A DNA stretch of 64,000 bases, taken from the NCBI RefSeq assembly GCF_003148645.1, contig NZ_QGGP01000002.1, forward strand, positions 293,525 to 357,524, in the 5' to 3' direction. The number at the start of each line of letters is the position of its first letter. Within the stretch, counting starts at the first letter, position 1. Source of the DNA: Xanthomarina spongicola (lineage in GTDB: Bacteria > Bacteroidota > Bacteroidia > Flavobacteriales > Flavobacteriaceae). Position numbers and translations under genes: made by a program. The notes beneath the pieces are model-generated. The model had not been told where the DNA came from, did no database searches, and saw only the letters and a program-made list of their open reading frames with translations. Positions 8,938-16,867 of the stretch are shown one piece after another.

Positions 8938-9510
8938 CTAAAATCCTTCAAAAACAGTCCTTTTAATTTCAGCCCATTCCTCTTTTAAAATGCCATAACA
9001 ACATGTACTGCGTTTAAAACCATCTTGCATGAGTGTGTCCTTTCTTAAAACACCTTCAAGGGTTGCTCCAATTTTTTCAACAGCCTTTCTGGAACGTGAA
9101 TTACGTTCATCGATTCTAAATTCTACTTTGTCAAATTTTAAAACTTCAAATGCATATTGTAACATTAAAAATTTCATCTGTTTATTTAATCCAGAACCAT
9201 GAAACTCTTTACCAATCCATGTCCAACCAATATGTAGTAGTTTGTTCTTCCAATTTATAAATCCAAATCGAGTGCTTCCAGCATAGGCTTGTTTGGTTTT
9301 ATCGTAAATAATAAATGGAATGGTTGTTTTGTTATAATAACCATCTACAGCAGTTTGCACGTATTCTTTAAGTGCTTCTGGTGTTGAAATATCGCTAGGT
9401 GAGTAGAAGATGAGATCTTTTTCTTTTGCAATATCTTGAAGATGTTTGTAGTTACTCAAATCCAATAAGGAGAGTTTTACATAAGTATTTTCTAAATGTG
9501 GTGCTGTCAT
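8938..9510 (-). CDS. GNAT N-acetyltransferase, RimJ/RimL type
   Basis: The 190-residue protein has the acetyl-CoA-dependent GNAT fold of the ribosomal-protein acetyltransferase (RimJ/RimL) branch. It begins HLENTYVKLSLLDLSNYKHL, has the central strand 'IGWTWIGKEFHGSGLNKQMK' (the acetyl-CoA loop, about residues 90-110), then 'LKFDKVEFRIDERNSRSRKA' and 'VEKIGATLEGVLRK', typical of this group. The acceptor could be a protein N-terminus or a small amine and cannot be told from sequence. A REP-like palindrome lies 10 bases upstream of its start, between it and the GIY-YIG gene, leaving no obvious promoter of its own. Confidence 0.85.
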   Translation of the reverse strand: MTAPHLENTYVKLSLLDLSNYKHLQDIAKEKDLIFYSPSDISTPEALKEYVQTAVDGYYNKTTIPFIIYDKTKQAYAGSTRFGFINWKNKLLHIGWTWIGKEFHGSGLNKQMKFLMLQYAFEVLKFDKVEFRIDERNSRSRKAVEKIGATLEGVLRKDTLMQDGFKRSTCCYGILKEEWAEIKRTVFEGF

Positions 9511-9520
9511 AATAATTTAC

Positions 9521-9562
9521 CGTCATTGCGAATCCAGACCTAAGTCTGGATGTGGCAATCTG
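9521..9562 (-). repeat. REP-like palindrome, downstream copy
   Basis: The + strand reads CGTCATTGCG at one end and GGCAATCTG at the other. ATTGC (9525-9529) can pair with GCAAT (9555-9559), and an inner hairpin ATCCAGAC / GTCTGGAT with a four-base loop sits inside. The ends match those of the four tandem copies at 9913-10078 but in opposite orientation, and the inner stem differs. Confidence 0.8.
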
Positions 9563-9582
9563 TTTATTTTGTTCTAATATAT

Positions 9583-9885
9583 TTAAGTATCGAATTTAAA
9601 AAGCCAACCATCAGATAAATCATTCCAATTAGGATTCTCTCTGTTTATTAAGTCTTCTTTTCGCTTTCTATTTCCTTTTTTTATTTGTTTTTCTCTAACT
9701 ATTGCTTCATTTATTGAAGTAAATTCTTCAAAGTAAACCAATTTATTACAGTTATATTTTGTTGTAAAACCTTTATATGTTTCGTTTTTATGTTCAAAGA
9801 CTCTTTTTATTAAATGATCAGTAACACCAACATACAGAGTGGTATTATTTTTATTTGTCATAAAGTAAACATACGATGTTTTCAT
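9583..9885 (-). CDS. Single-domain GIY-YIG endonuclease family protein
   Basis: The 100-residue protein consists of little more than the GIY-YIG nuclease fold. 'YVYFMTNKNNTTLYVGVTDHL' in two pieces gives the two core strands (the YVY...YVG variant of GIY-YIG at residues 4-17). Next come the conserved Arg of 'LIKRVFEHKN', the 'CNKLVYFEEF' strand, and the metal-binding Glu of 'AIVREKQIKK', ending with NPNWNDLSDGW. The domain cuts DNA with one metal ion. I chose the ATG at 9885. A longer frame up to 9951 exists, but its extra 22 residues are only translation of the adjacent repeat. The gene lies between REP-like palindromes, which suggests a functional link. Confidence 0.85.
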   Translation of the reverse strand: MKTSYVYFMTNKNNTTLYVGVTDHLIKRVFEHKNETYKGFTTKYNCNKLVYFEEFTSINEAIVREKQIKKGNRKRKEDLINRENPNWNDLSDGWLFKFDT

Positions 9886-9912
9886 TAGTTTTGTAATAGA
9901 TGTTCTATTGAG

Positions 9913-10078
9913 AGATTGCCACGTCGCAAGCTCCTCGCAATGACGTTTCAATTAAGAGGTTGCCACGTCGTAAACTCTTGGCAATGGCGTTTAAGTATGA
10001 GAGATTGCCACGTCGCAAGCTCCTCGCAATGACGTTTCAATTAAGAGATTGCCACGTCGTGAACTCCTCGCAATGACG
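9913..10078 (+). repeat. Four tandem REP-like palindromes
   Basis: Four 33-base units start at 9913, 9957, 10002 and 10046, a period of 44-45 bases. Each runs from AGATTGCCACGTCG to GCAATGACG (the second copy is degenerate, AGGTTGCC...GGCAATGGCG), with ATTGC and GCAAT able to pair. The 11-12 base linkers are near-identical (TTTCAATTAAG twice, TTTAAGTATGAG once). The last copy ends 7 bases before the stop codon of the gene at 10085. The orientation is opposite to the copy at 9521-9562. Confidence 0.9.
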
Positions 10079-10084
10079 TTTGCT

Positions 10085-10720
10085 TTATACCAGAGCATTA
10101 ATAAGTTCTACATTAACAATATGTTTCCCTTCAAAAGGAATAATTTCTAGTGCATTCCCAAATAAATCATTAGTTCTTTGGGTTTCATGTACAATGCGTT
10201 CTTCATTTAAATATTCGTCCTTTGTGCCATAAATCATGGTTACTTTGGCATTTAGAAAACTAAAATCTTCTGGAGTTAACTCTTTTGGAATTCCTCCAGA
10301 ATGTAGTACCATTTGAGAACATGGTAATTTTCTTTTGGCAACATATCTCATTGCTACACTAACACCTTGAGAATATCCAAAAATTATTAAATTTTTATCA
10401 TTTGGTAATTGCTCTGCTTCAAAAACAGCATCAAAATATCGCATCACATTTTCAGTTTCTTTAAGCGTATTTTCTTTAGTTAACCAACTTGCACCAACAT
10501 GTTTAAATTTTGGTGGAATGTAATATTTACTTTGTGCTTGTGGAGCAATTACATAATTTTCATCTGCATTCAATCCACTAAAATATCTTAAAAAATAACG
10601 ACTTAAAAACCCCATGCCATGACATACAAACCAAATGTTTTTAGTTTTATCTGTTAAAGTATTTATGGTAGCATAACTATTGGTAGTTGTATAGGATATT
10701 TCTTTTTCTTCTAAATTCAT
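10085..10720 (-). CDS. Alpha/beta hydrolase (phospholipase/carboxylesterase type)
   Basis: The 211-residue cytoplasmic serine hydrolase has the nucleophile elbow FGYSQGVS (Ser near residue 117), a probable catalytic Asp in MIYGTKDEYLN and a His in FEGKHIVNVE near the C-terminus, as in the small carboxylesterase family. It diverges from the menaquinone thioesterase and menF-menD across only 41 bases, so both sides probably share a promoter region. MenH, the alpha/beta hydrolase of menaquinone synthesis, is otherwise missing here. This protein might fill that step, but it looks more like a general esterase than a typical MenH. Family certain, role open. Confidence 0.75.
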   Translation of the reverse strand: MNLEEKEISYTTTNSYATINTLTDKTKNIWFVCHGMGFLSRYFLRYFSGLNADENYVIAPQAQSKYYIPPKFKHVGASWLTKENTLKETENVMRYFDAVFEAEQLPNDKNLIIFGYSQGVSVAMRYVAKRKLPCSQMVLHSGGIPKELTPEDFSFLNAKVTMIYGTKDEYLNEERIVHETQRTNDLFGNALEIIPFEGKHIVNVELINALV

Positions 10721-10761
10721 TTCGTACTTTTACATTTCGATTTTAAAAATACAAGATTTTT

Positions 10762-11187
10762 ATGCCATTATCTAAAAAAGACCAGTTAGTTGAATTAAAT
10801 AAAATCAATAAAAACACCTTAATGGAAACTTTAAAAATAGAGTTTATTGATTTTGGTGACGATTTTTTAGTAGCTAGAATGCCAGTAAACTCGAAAGTTC
10901 ATCAACCAGATGGCGTATTGCATGGTGGAGCAACAGCAGCTTTAGCAGAAAGTGTTGGAAGTTATGCTGCGCAACTATTCTCTAATTTGGATGAGGTTTT
11001 TGTAAGAGGTATAGAAATTACTGCTAACCATTTAAAAAGCGTTAAAAGTGGTTATGTATATGCTAAAGGTACTTTTTTACATAATGGAAGAACCACTCAA
11101 CTAATAGATATTAGAATAACAGACGATAACGATAATTTGGTGTCTATTTGTAGATTGTCCACCATTTCGCTTCCAAAAAAGACATAA
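10762..11187 (+). CDS. menI: Hotdog-fold thioesterase, probable DHNA-CoA thioesterase (MenI type)
   Basis: The 141-residue PaaI/MenI-like hotdog protein shows HQPDGVLHGGATAALAESVG at about residues 48-67, with the HGG turn and the catalytic Glu of ALAES. It ends with 'GRTTQLIDIRITDDNDNLVSICRLST', typical of 1,4-dihydroxy-2-naphthoyl-CoA hydrolases. The product of MenB would be its substrate. It is the first gene of the menaquinone operon and its TAA overlaps the ATG of menF by one base, which supports the pathway assignment beyond the family level. Confidence 0.82.
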   Translation: MPLSKKDQLVELNKINKNTLMETLKIEFIDFGDDFLVARMPVNSKVHQPDGVLHGGATAALAESVGSYAAQLFSNLDEVFVRGIEITANHLKSVKSGYVYAKGTFLHNGRTTQLIDIRITDDNDNLVSICRLSTISLPKKT

Positions 11188-12308
11188 TGACTTCAGATCA
11201 TTTTTTAGATTCAATACAGCAGCAATTAGTTAAAAAATTACCATTTGTTGCTTACAGTAAACCAAAAGAAACTTTGGTTAAAGCCATACTGCAAAGTAAT
11301 AGTGAAGTATATGTAGTTGAAGATTATTCTGAAAAAGGTTTTGTTTTTGCTCCTTTTGACACTTCTAAAGATGCAGTTTTAATTCCAATTAAAAACTCGT
11401 TGTCAATTGAATGTAAACATGTCATTACTAACAATAGTGAGAATTCTCAATCTATTATTCAAAATACGGACTCTAGTAAAATACATCACATAAATCTAGT
11501 TGAAAAAGGGATTGAGGCTATTAGAAAAGAACAATTTCAAAAAGTAGTATTATCAAGATGTGAGGAAGTTGAGTTTTTGGGAGTAAACCCAATTGATGTT
11601 TTTCAAAAATTACTTCAAAGTTACCCAACAGCTTTTGTGTATTGCTGGTATCATCCAGAAATTGGTTTATGGCTTGGAGCAACTCCAGAAACACTATTAG
11701 AAGTTGAAGGTTCTCGCTTTAAAACCATGGCTTTAGCTGGAACTCAGAAATATCAAGGTACTGTAGAAGTATCTTGGGAAAACAAAGAAAAAGACGAGCA
11801 ACAATTTGTAACCGATTTTATAGTTAACAACTTAAAGAATTCAACAATTAATTTGAAAGTTTCAGATGTTGAAACTGTAAAAGCTGGAAGTTTATTACAT
11901 CTAAAAACAAACATAACTGGAGCACTAAATTTTGAATCCTCAAAACTTAAACAAGTGTTAAAAGCACTTCATCCAACTCCAGCAGTTTGTGGCTTACCAA
12001 AAGAAAAAGCAAAGCAATTCATTTTAAAAAATGAAAATTATAATCGTGAATTTTATACTGGATTTTTAGGCGAATTAAATTTTCAAGAAAAAACAACTAG
12101 GAACACCAACAGGAGGAATGTTGAGAATAATGTCTATACCTCAGTAAAAAATGTTTCAAACTTATTTGTCAATCTACGTTGCATGCAAATTTTAAAGCAA
12201 AACGCACTAATTTATGTAGGAGGAGGTATTACAAAAGACTCAAATCCAGTAGCTGAATGGCAAGAAACAATAGCAAAAGCTGATATCATGAAAAAGGTTT
12301 TACAATAA
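11187..12308 (+). CDS. menF: Isochorismate synthase
   Basis: The enzyme converts chorismate to isochorismate, the entry step to menaquinone. The 373 residues contain the chorismate-binding fold: 'EKGIEAIRKEQFQKVVLSRCEEV' split around residue 110, GLWLGATPETLLEVEG near 165, KTMALAGTQKY near 182, 'LHPTPAVCGLPKEKA' near 265, 'REFYTGFLGELNF' near 287 and the Mg-site end YVGGGITKDSNPVAEWQET. The conserved Lys in the first and the Glu residues in the last motifs are those expected for isochorismate synthases. It overlaps the thioesterase stop codon by one base and lies 51 bases before menD. Confidence 0.94.
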   Translation: MTSDHFLDSIQQQLVKKLPFVAYSKPKETLVKAILQSNSEVYVVEDYSEKGFVFAPFDTSKDAVLIPIKNSLSIECKHVITNNSENSQSIIQNTDSSKIHHINLVEKGIEAIRKEQFQKVVLSRCEEVEFLGVNPIDVFQKLLQSYPTAFVYCWYHPEIGLWLGATPETLLEVEGSRFKTMALAGTQKYQGTVEVSWENKEKDEQQFVTDFIVNNLKNSTINLKVSDVETVKAGSLLHLKTNITGALNFESSKLKQVLKALHPTPAVCGLPKEKAKQFILKNENYNREFYTGFLGELNFQEKTTRNTNRRNVENNVYTSVKNVSNLFVNLRCMQILKQNALIYVGGGITKDSNPVAEWQETIAKADIMKKVLQ

Positions 12309-12359
12309 TTTTATTTAGTAAACCTATTTACTACATTTACATCTAGATTTCTTTCTAAC

Positions 12360-14120
12360 ATGTTATACCCAAAAAACCCTCTTGCACAAACTGTAATTCA
12401 GTTGTGTAAAGCCAAAAATATTCAACATATTGTTATTTCTCCTGGAAGTAGAAATGCACCTTTAACTATAGGTTTTACTAACGATTCTTTTTTTACATGC
12501 TATAGTATTGTAGACGAACGTTGTGCTGGTTTTTTTGCACTTGGTATTGCACAACAAATTGAGAGTCCTGTGGCACTGGTTTGTACATCTGGTAGTGCTT
12601 TGCTTAATTATTATCCAGCAATTGCAGAAGCTTTTTATAGCGATATTCCTTTGGTAGTTCTTTCAGCTGATAGACCTCGTTATTTAATTGGAATAGGAGA
12701 TGGGCAAACCATTAATCAGAAAGATGTTTTTGCAAATCATATTCTTAATTCTGCCAATTTAAAATTGAATTATGAATATGGTCCAAAAAACACTAATGAA
12801 GGTGAACCAGCCATCATAAAATCAATTGAAAACAAGTTGGAACGTATTTTAGGTGTGAAGCAAGAAATTGATGAAGAAAATGAAACTAAAATCAATACAG
12901 CTTTAAATAAAGCTATTTCTGGAAATGGACCTGTTCATATAAATATTCCTTTTGAAGAACCACTATATGAAACAACAGACAAATTGGAAGTTAAGCCCAA
13001 AGTGATTGACATTGAGGTTAGAAAGAAAAAAATAGACGATTTCTTTATCCAGGAATGTTATGATGATTGGAATAGTTATTCTAAGAAAATGATTTTAGTT
13101 GGAGTTAATCATCCTAATAAAATAGATCAACATATTTTAGATGAATTAGCCAAAGACAATAGCGTGATTGTTTTTACCGAAACAACTTCTAATGTTTATA
13201 ATAAGCATTTCTTTAATAGTATAGATAAAATGATTGCGCCTCTTTCAGAAGAAGAATTTCAAGAGTTGCAACCAGATATTTTGGTAACTTTTGGAGGTTT
13301 GATAGTTTCAAAAAAAATAAAAGGATTTTTAAGAAAATTTCAACCTAAGCATCATTGGCATATTGATAAAAAAAATGCAAACGATACTTTTTTCTGTTTG
13401 GACAAGCACATTGAGGCAACTCCAAATCAGTTTTTTAACTCTTTATTACCAAGACTTACACATTTTGTAAAGAGTGATTATAAACCACATTGGAGTGATG
13501 TAAAATCTGTAAGAGATGAAAAGCACCAAGCGTATTTAAACGAGATTCCTTATAGCGATTTTAAAGTTTTCGATTCTGTTTTAAAGGCGATCCCAGAACA
13601 AAGCATATTGCAATTAGGAAATAGCTCTGCTGTTAGATATGCACAACTTTTCGATTTAAAGAAAACCATACAAGTTTTTTGTAATCGTGGTACAAGTGGA
13701 ATAGATGGTAGCACGAGCACAGCCATTGGTTGTGCAAAAACAAGTAAAAAGCAAACAACTTTAATAACAGGAGATTTGAGCTTCTTTTATGATAGTAATG
13801 CCTTATGGAATAATTTTATACCTAATAATTTTAGAATTATACTAATCAATAATCAAGGAGGAGGTATTTTTAGAATTCTTCCAGGACATAAAAATACCAA
13901 GAAATTTGAAACCTTTTTTGAAACAACACATGACCTAAATGCAAAGCATTTATGTAAAATGTTCGATTTTGATTACGTTACAGCTTTAAACGAAAGACAA
14001 GTAAAAACGCAATTAAAGACATTTTTTGCAGAATCTAACCAGCCTAAATTGTTAGAAATCTTTACACCTAGAACTATAAATGATAATGTGTTGTTAGATT
14101 ATTTTAAGTTTATTAAGTAA
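12360..14120 (+). CDS. menD: SEPHCHC synthase (2-succinyl-5-enolpyruvyl-6-hydroxy-3-cyclohexene-1-carboxylate synthase)
   Basis: This thiamin-diphosphate enzyme adds a succinyl semialdehyde unit, from 2-oxoglutarate, to isochorismate. At 586 residues it has a normal three-domain length. Motifs: VISPGSRNAPLTIGF near residue 25, DERCAGFFALGIAQ near 56 (the ThDP-activating Glu), VCTSGSALLNYYPAIAEA near 78, and in the C-terminal domain NRGTSGIDGSTSTAIG followed by ITGDLSFFYDSNALWN and ILINNQGGGIFRILPG, the ThDP/Mg site. It is preceded by 51 bases after menF, with a weak promoter-like TACATTTA, and is probably part of the same operon. Confidence 0.96.
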   Translation: MLYPKNPLAQTVIQLCKAKNIQHIVISPGSRNAPLTIGFTNDSFFTCYSIVDERCAGFFALGIAQQIESPVALVCTSGSALLNYYPAIAEAFYSDIPLVVLSADRPRYLIGIGDGQTINQKDVFANHILNSANLKLNYEYGPKNTNEGEPAIIKSIENKLERILGVKQEIDEENETKINTALNKAISGNGPVHINIPFEEPLYETTDKLEVKPKVIDIEVRKKKIDDFFIQECYDDWNSYSKKMILVGVNHPNKIDQHILDELAKDNSVIVFTETTSNVYNKHFFNSIDKMIAPLSEEEFQELQPDILVTFGGLIVSKKIKGFLRKFQPKHHWHIDKKNANDTFFCLDKHIEATPNQFFNSLLPRLTHFVKSDYKPHWSDVKSVRDEKHQAYLNEIPYSDFKVFDSVLKAIPEQSILQLGNSSAVRYAQLFDLKKTIQVFCNRGTSGIDGSTSTAIGCAKTSKKQTTLITGDLSFFYDSNALWNNFIPNNFRIILINNQGGGIFRILPGHKNTKKFETFFETTHDLNAKHLCKMFDFDYVTALNERQVKTQLKTFFAESNQPKLLEIFTPRTINDNVLLDYFKFIK

Positions 14121-14165
14121 ATCTAAATCTGTCATTTAATTTTTCCTTCGCAATCCTAATATTAC

Positions 14166-14173
14166 TACCTTTG
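14166..14173 (+). promoter_or_regulatory. Internal promoter -7 element directly before the S1-domain gene
   Basis: TACCTTTG matches TAnnTTTG and ends four bases before the ATG at 14178. Transcription from it would begin at or next to the start codon, so the message would be leaderless. No convincing TTG is seen at -33. Confidence 0.45.
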
Positions 14174-14177
14174 CAGC

Positions 14178-15008
14178 ATGATAAAATTAGGAGAATACAA
14201 TACCTTGGAAATACTTCGCGAATCTGAACAAGGTTTATATTTAGCAGATGAAGAAGGAAATGAAGTGTTATTGCCAAATAGATATGTTCCTGAAACATTT
14301 AAAATTTGGGAAAAAATAGAAGTCTTTGTTTATTTAGATAACGAAGAACGCTTAGTTGCAGTTACAGATAAGCCATATATTAAAAAAGGAGATTTTGCAC
14401 TTTTAAGATGTAATGCCGTTACAGATCATGGTGCTTTTTTAGATTGGGGAATGGTAAAAGAATTATTCTGCCCTTTTAGAGAACAAGCTTTTAAAATGAA
14501 AGTTGGAGGCTGGTATTTTGTCTATTGTTTTTTAGACGAACAAAGTAATAGACTAGTAGCTTCTAGTAAAACCAATCGGTTTTTAGATAATACAGAATTA
14601 ACTGTTAGTCAGTTCGATGAAGTAGATTTAATTGTTTCTCATCCTTCAGATATTGGTATGAATGTTATAATTAATAAAAAGCATTTAGGTCTTATCTTTA
14701 AAGATGAAATATTCCAAGACCTTAGCGTAGGAGATAGATTAAAGGGTTTTGTGAAAAAAGTAAGACCTGATAATAAAATTGATATTGTTCTAGGGCAAAT
14801 AGGTTATAGAAACATAGAACCTAATGCTGATGCTATTATGGTACAACTTCGTGATAATAGTGGTTATTTAAATTTAACTGATAAATCTAATCCCGAGGAT
14901 ATTAAAACAATCCTTCAAATGAGCAAAAAAAGCTTTAAGAAAGCTGTTGGAACTTTATATAAGCAAAAATTAATTGAAATTAAAGAAGACGGAATTTATT
15001 TAATTTAG
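14178..15008 (+). CDS. cvfB: CvfB-like RNA-binding protein with S1-type domains
   Basis: The 276-residue protein is of the CvfB family: three OB/S1-like domains followed by a winged helix. Seen in sequence are an opening MIKLGEYNTLEILRESEQG, LLPNRYVP near 35, an S1 motif 'CNAVTDHGAFLDWGMVKELF' near residues 78-97, a second 'GDRLKGFVKKVRPDNKIDIVL' split near 185-205, and the terminal winged helix 'MSKKSFKKAVGTLYKQKLIEI'. Members bind RNA and influence expression of many genes in firmicutes; the target in flavobacteria is not known to me. It sits between menD and menB, a frequent arrangement in the group, and may have its own start-proximal promoter. Confidence 0.85.
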   Translation: MIKLGEYNTLEILRESEQGLYLADEEGNEVLLPNRYVPETFKIWEKIEVFVYLDNEERLVAVTDKPYIKKGDFALLRCNAVTDHGAFLDWGMVKELFCPFREQAFKMKVGGWYFVYCFLDEQSNRLVASSKTNRFLDNTELTVSQFDEVDLIVSHPSDIGMNVIINKKHLGLIFKDEIFQDLSVGDRLKGFVKKVRPDNKIDIVLGQIGYRNIEPNADAIMVQLRDNSGYLNLTDKSNPEDIKTILQMSKKSFKKAVGTLYKQKLIEIKEDGIYLI

Positions 15009-15065
15009 TAGTTTTATTTATTAAAGTGAAAAATTAGTTTCTCATCTTAAAGATGAATTTGTATT

Positions 15066-15905
15066 ATGAGTGAAATAAACTGGATTACAGCTAAAGAATA
15101 CGAAGACATTACCTACCAAAAATGTGGAGGTGTTGCAAGAATTGCATTTAACAGACCTAATGTTCGAAATGCTTTCAGACCAAAAACTACAAAAGAATTA
15201 TACGATGCGTTCTATGATGCTGGCGAAGATGTAAATATTGGAGTCGTATTACTTTCTGCAGAAGGGCCTTCAACAAAAGATGGTGTGTATTCTTTCTGTT
15301 CTGGAGGAGATCAAAAAGCTAGAGGACATCAAGGTTATGTTGGTGAGGATGGTTACCACAGATTAAATATTCTAGAAGTACAACGTCTTATTCGTTTTAT
15401 GCCAAAAGCAGTTATTGCAGTTGTTCCTGGTTGGGCTGTTGGTGGAGGACATAGTTTACATGTGGTTTGCGATTTAACGCTAGCTAGTAAAGAACATGCT
15501 ATTTTTAAGCAAACAGATGCAGATGTTACTAGTTTCGATGGTGGCTATGGTTCAGCTTATCTAGCAAAAATGGTTGGACAGAAAAAAGCACGTGAAATCT
15601 TTTTCTTAGGAAGAGATTATTCAGCTCAAGAAGCATATGAAATGGGAATGGTAAATGCTGTTATTCCTCATGAAGAGTTAGAAGAAACAGCTTATCAATG
15701 GGCTCAAGAAATATTGGCTAAATCGCCAACATCTATAAAAATGTTGAAGTTTGCTATGAATTTAACAGACGATGGCATGGTTGGTCAACAAGTGTTTGCT
15801 GGAGAAGCAACACGATTGGCATATATGACAGACGAAGCCAAAGAAGGTCGTGATGCTTTTCTAGAGAAACGTAAGCCTAATTTTCCAAAAAAATGGATCC
15901 CTTAA
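15066..15905 (+). CDS. menB: 1,4-dihydroxy-2-naphthoyl-CoA synthase
   Basis: This crotonase-fold enzyme cyclises O-succinylbenzoyl-CoA to DHNA-CoA. The 279 residues carry ARIAFNRPNVRNAFRP near 30, FCSGGDQKARG near 80 (first oxyanion-hole strand), PGWAVGGGHSLHVVCD near 123 (second oxyanion-hole Gly), then 'DADVTSFDGGYGSAYL' near 155, with the DGGYGS stretch that separates MenB from other crotonases, and the C-terminal KRKPNFPKKW. It is in the men operon between the S1 protein and menA with short spacings (57 and 26 bases). Confidence 0.96.
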   Translation: MSEINWITAKEYEDITYQKCGGVARIAFNRPNVRNAFRPKTTKELYDAFYDAGEDVNIGVVLLSAEGPSTKDGVYSFCSGGDQKARGHQGYVGEDGYHRLNILEVQRLIRFMPKAVIAVVPGWAVGGGHSLHVVCDLTLASKEHAIFKQTDADVTSFDGGYGSAYLAKMVGQKKAREIFFLGRDYSAQEAYEMGMVNAVIPHEELEETAYQWAQEILAKSPTSIKMLKFAMNLTDDGMVGQQVFAGEATRLAYMTDEAKEGRDAFLEKRKPNFPKKWIP

Positions 15906-15931
15906 TTCTATTATAGACTCAAAACTTATTT

Positions 15932-16837
15932 ATGTCAAAAAATTTTAAGACTTGGTTGTCTGCATTTAGGTTAAGAACGCTTCCATTATCAATTTCTGGG
16001 ATTATAGTTGCTGGAAGTTTAGCTGCATACAATGGTTTTTTTGATTGGTTAGTTTTCTTGTTAGCCATTCTTACAACTTTGAGTTTACAAATACTTTCCA
16101 ATTTAGCAAACGATTATGGAGATGGAGTAAAAGGAACTGATAATAATGAAAGGGTTGGTCCTGAACGTGCTTTGCAAAGTGGTAAGATAACTGCTAAGAG
16201 TATGTTTGAAGCCATTAAAATAAATATTCTAATATCTATTGGGTTATCATTCTTTTTAATTTTAGCAGCTTTTGGGAGAAACCATTTTTGGTTAGCTATG
16301 TTGTTTTTTGGACTGGGTTTGCTTTCTATTTATGCAGCTATTAAATACACAATGGGTAATAACGCTTATGGATATAGAGGATTAGGAGATTTATTTGTTT
16401 TTATATTTTTTGGATTTGTTAGTGTTGTTGGTGGATATATCTTATTTTCTAGACAAATAGACCATATTGTATTTTTACCTGCTAGTATTATTGGCTTATT
16501 AAGTGCAGCCGTATTAAATCTAAATAATCTACGTGATGTGAATTCCGATAGAAATGCAAATAAAAACACTCTTGTGGTTAAATTGGGATTTGAAAAAGGG
16601 AAAATATATCATTATTTTTTAATTATTACTGCAATTGTATTATCTGTTTTATTTGGAATATTATACTACACTTCAATTTTTAACCTCATTTTTTTTATAG
16701 CTTATATTCCATTAATTAAACACCTTATTTTTGTATCTAAAAATAGAGAACCAAGATTATTGGACCCAGAATTAAAAAGACTAGCATTAACTACTTTCTT
16801 CTTGAGTATTTTAATGGCATTAGGCCATTTAGTTTAA
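15932..16837 (+). CDS. menA: 1,4-dihydroxy-2-naphthoate polyprenyltransferase
   Basis: This UbiA-family integral membrane enzyme attaches the polyprenyl chain to DHNA, giving demethylmenaquinone. The 301 residues contain about eight to nine hydrophobic segments and both Asp-rich motifs: SNLANDYGDGVKGTDN near residue 60-75 (first diphosphate/Mg motif) and NNLRDVNSDRNANKNTL near 197-213 (second motif). It closes the first men block. A short inverted repeat TTTAACAA / TTGTTAAA (16833-16851) overlaps its stop codon. A promoter-like signal and a strong terminator follow in the gap. The start is the ATG at 15932, which gives the usual KTWLSAFRLRTLPLS opening. Confidence 0.95.
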   Translation: MSKNFKTWLSAFRLRTLPLSISGIIVAGSLAAYNGFFDWLVFLLAILTTLSLQILSNLANDYGDGVKGTDNNERVGPERALQSGKITAKSMFEAIKINILISIGLSFFLILAAFGRNHFWLAMLFFGLGLLSIYAAIKYTMGNNAYGYRGLGDLFVFIFFGFVSVVGGYILFSRQIDHIVFLPASIIGLLSAAVLNLNNLRDVNSDRNANKNTLVVKLGFEKGKIYHYFLIITAIVLSVLFGILYYTSIFNLIFFIAYIPLIKHLIFVSKNREPRLLDPELKRLALTTFFLSILMALGHLV

Positions 16838-16867
16838 CAATAGTTGTTAAAATATCTTCTTAAAACC

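Larger units (their letters stand above)
9521..10078 (-). mobile_element. Candidate REP/GIY-YIG unit
   Basis: A single small nuclease gene is bracketed by REP-like palindromes in opposite orientation: one copy at 9521-9562 and four at 9913-10078. The arrangement recalls RAYT transposase genes flanked by REP sequences, but the enzyme here is a GIY-YIG nuclease and not a Y1 transposase. No target-site duplication was identified. That it moves, or ever moved, is inference. Confidence 0.35.

Noticed and set aside
9886-9951. N-terminal extension of the GIY-YIG protein by 22 residues
   Set aside because: The extra residues are the translation of the adjacent palindromic repeat, so the ATG at 9885 is the sensible start.
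9913-10078. Possible CRISPR array
   Set aside because: The repeats are regular in size (33 bases, linkers of 11-12), but the linkers are too short and two are identical, the units are palindromic REP-like elements with one degenerate copy, and no cas gene is present.
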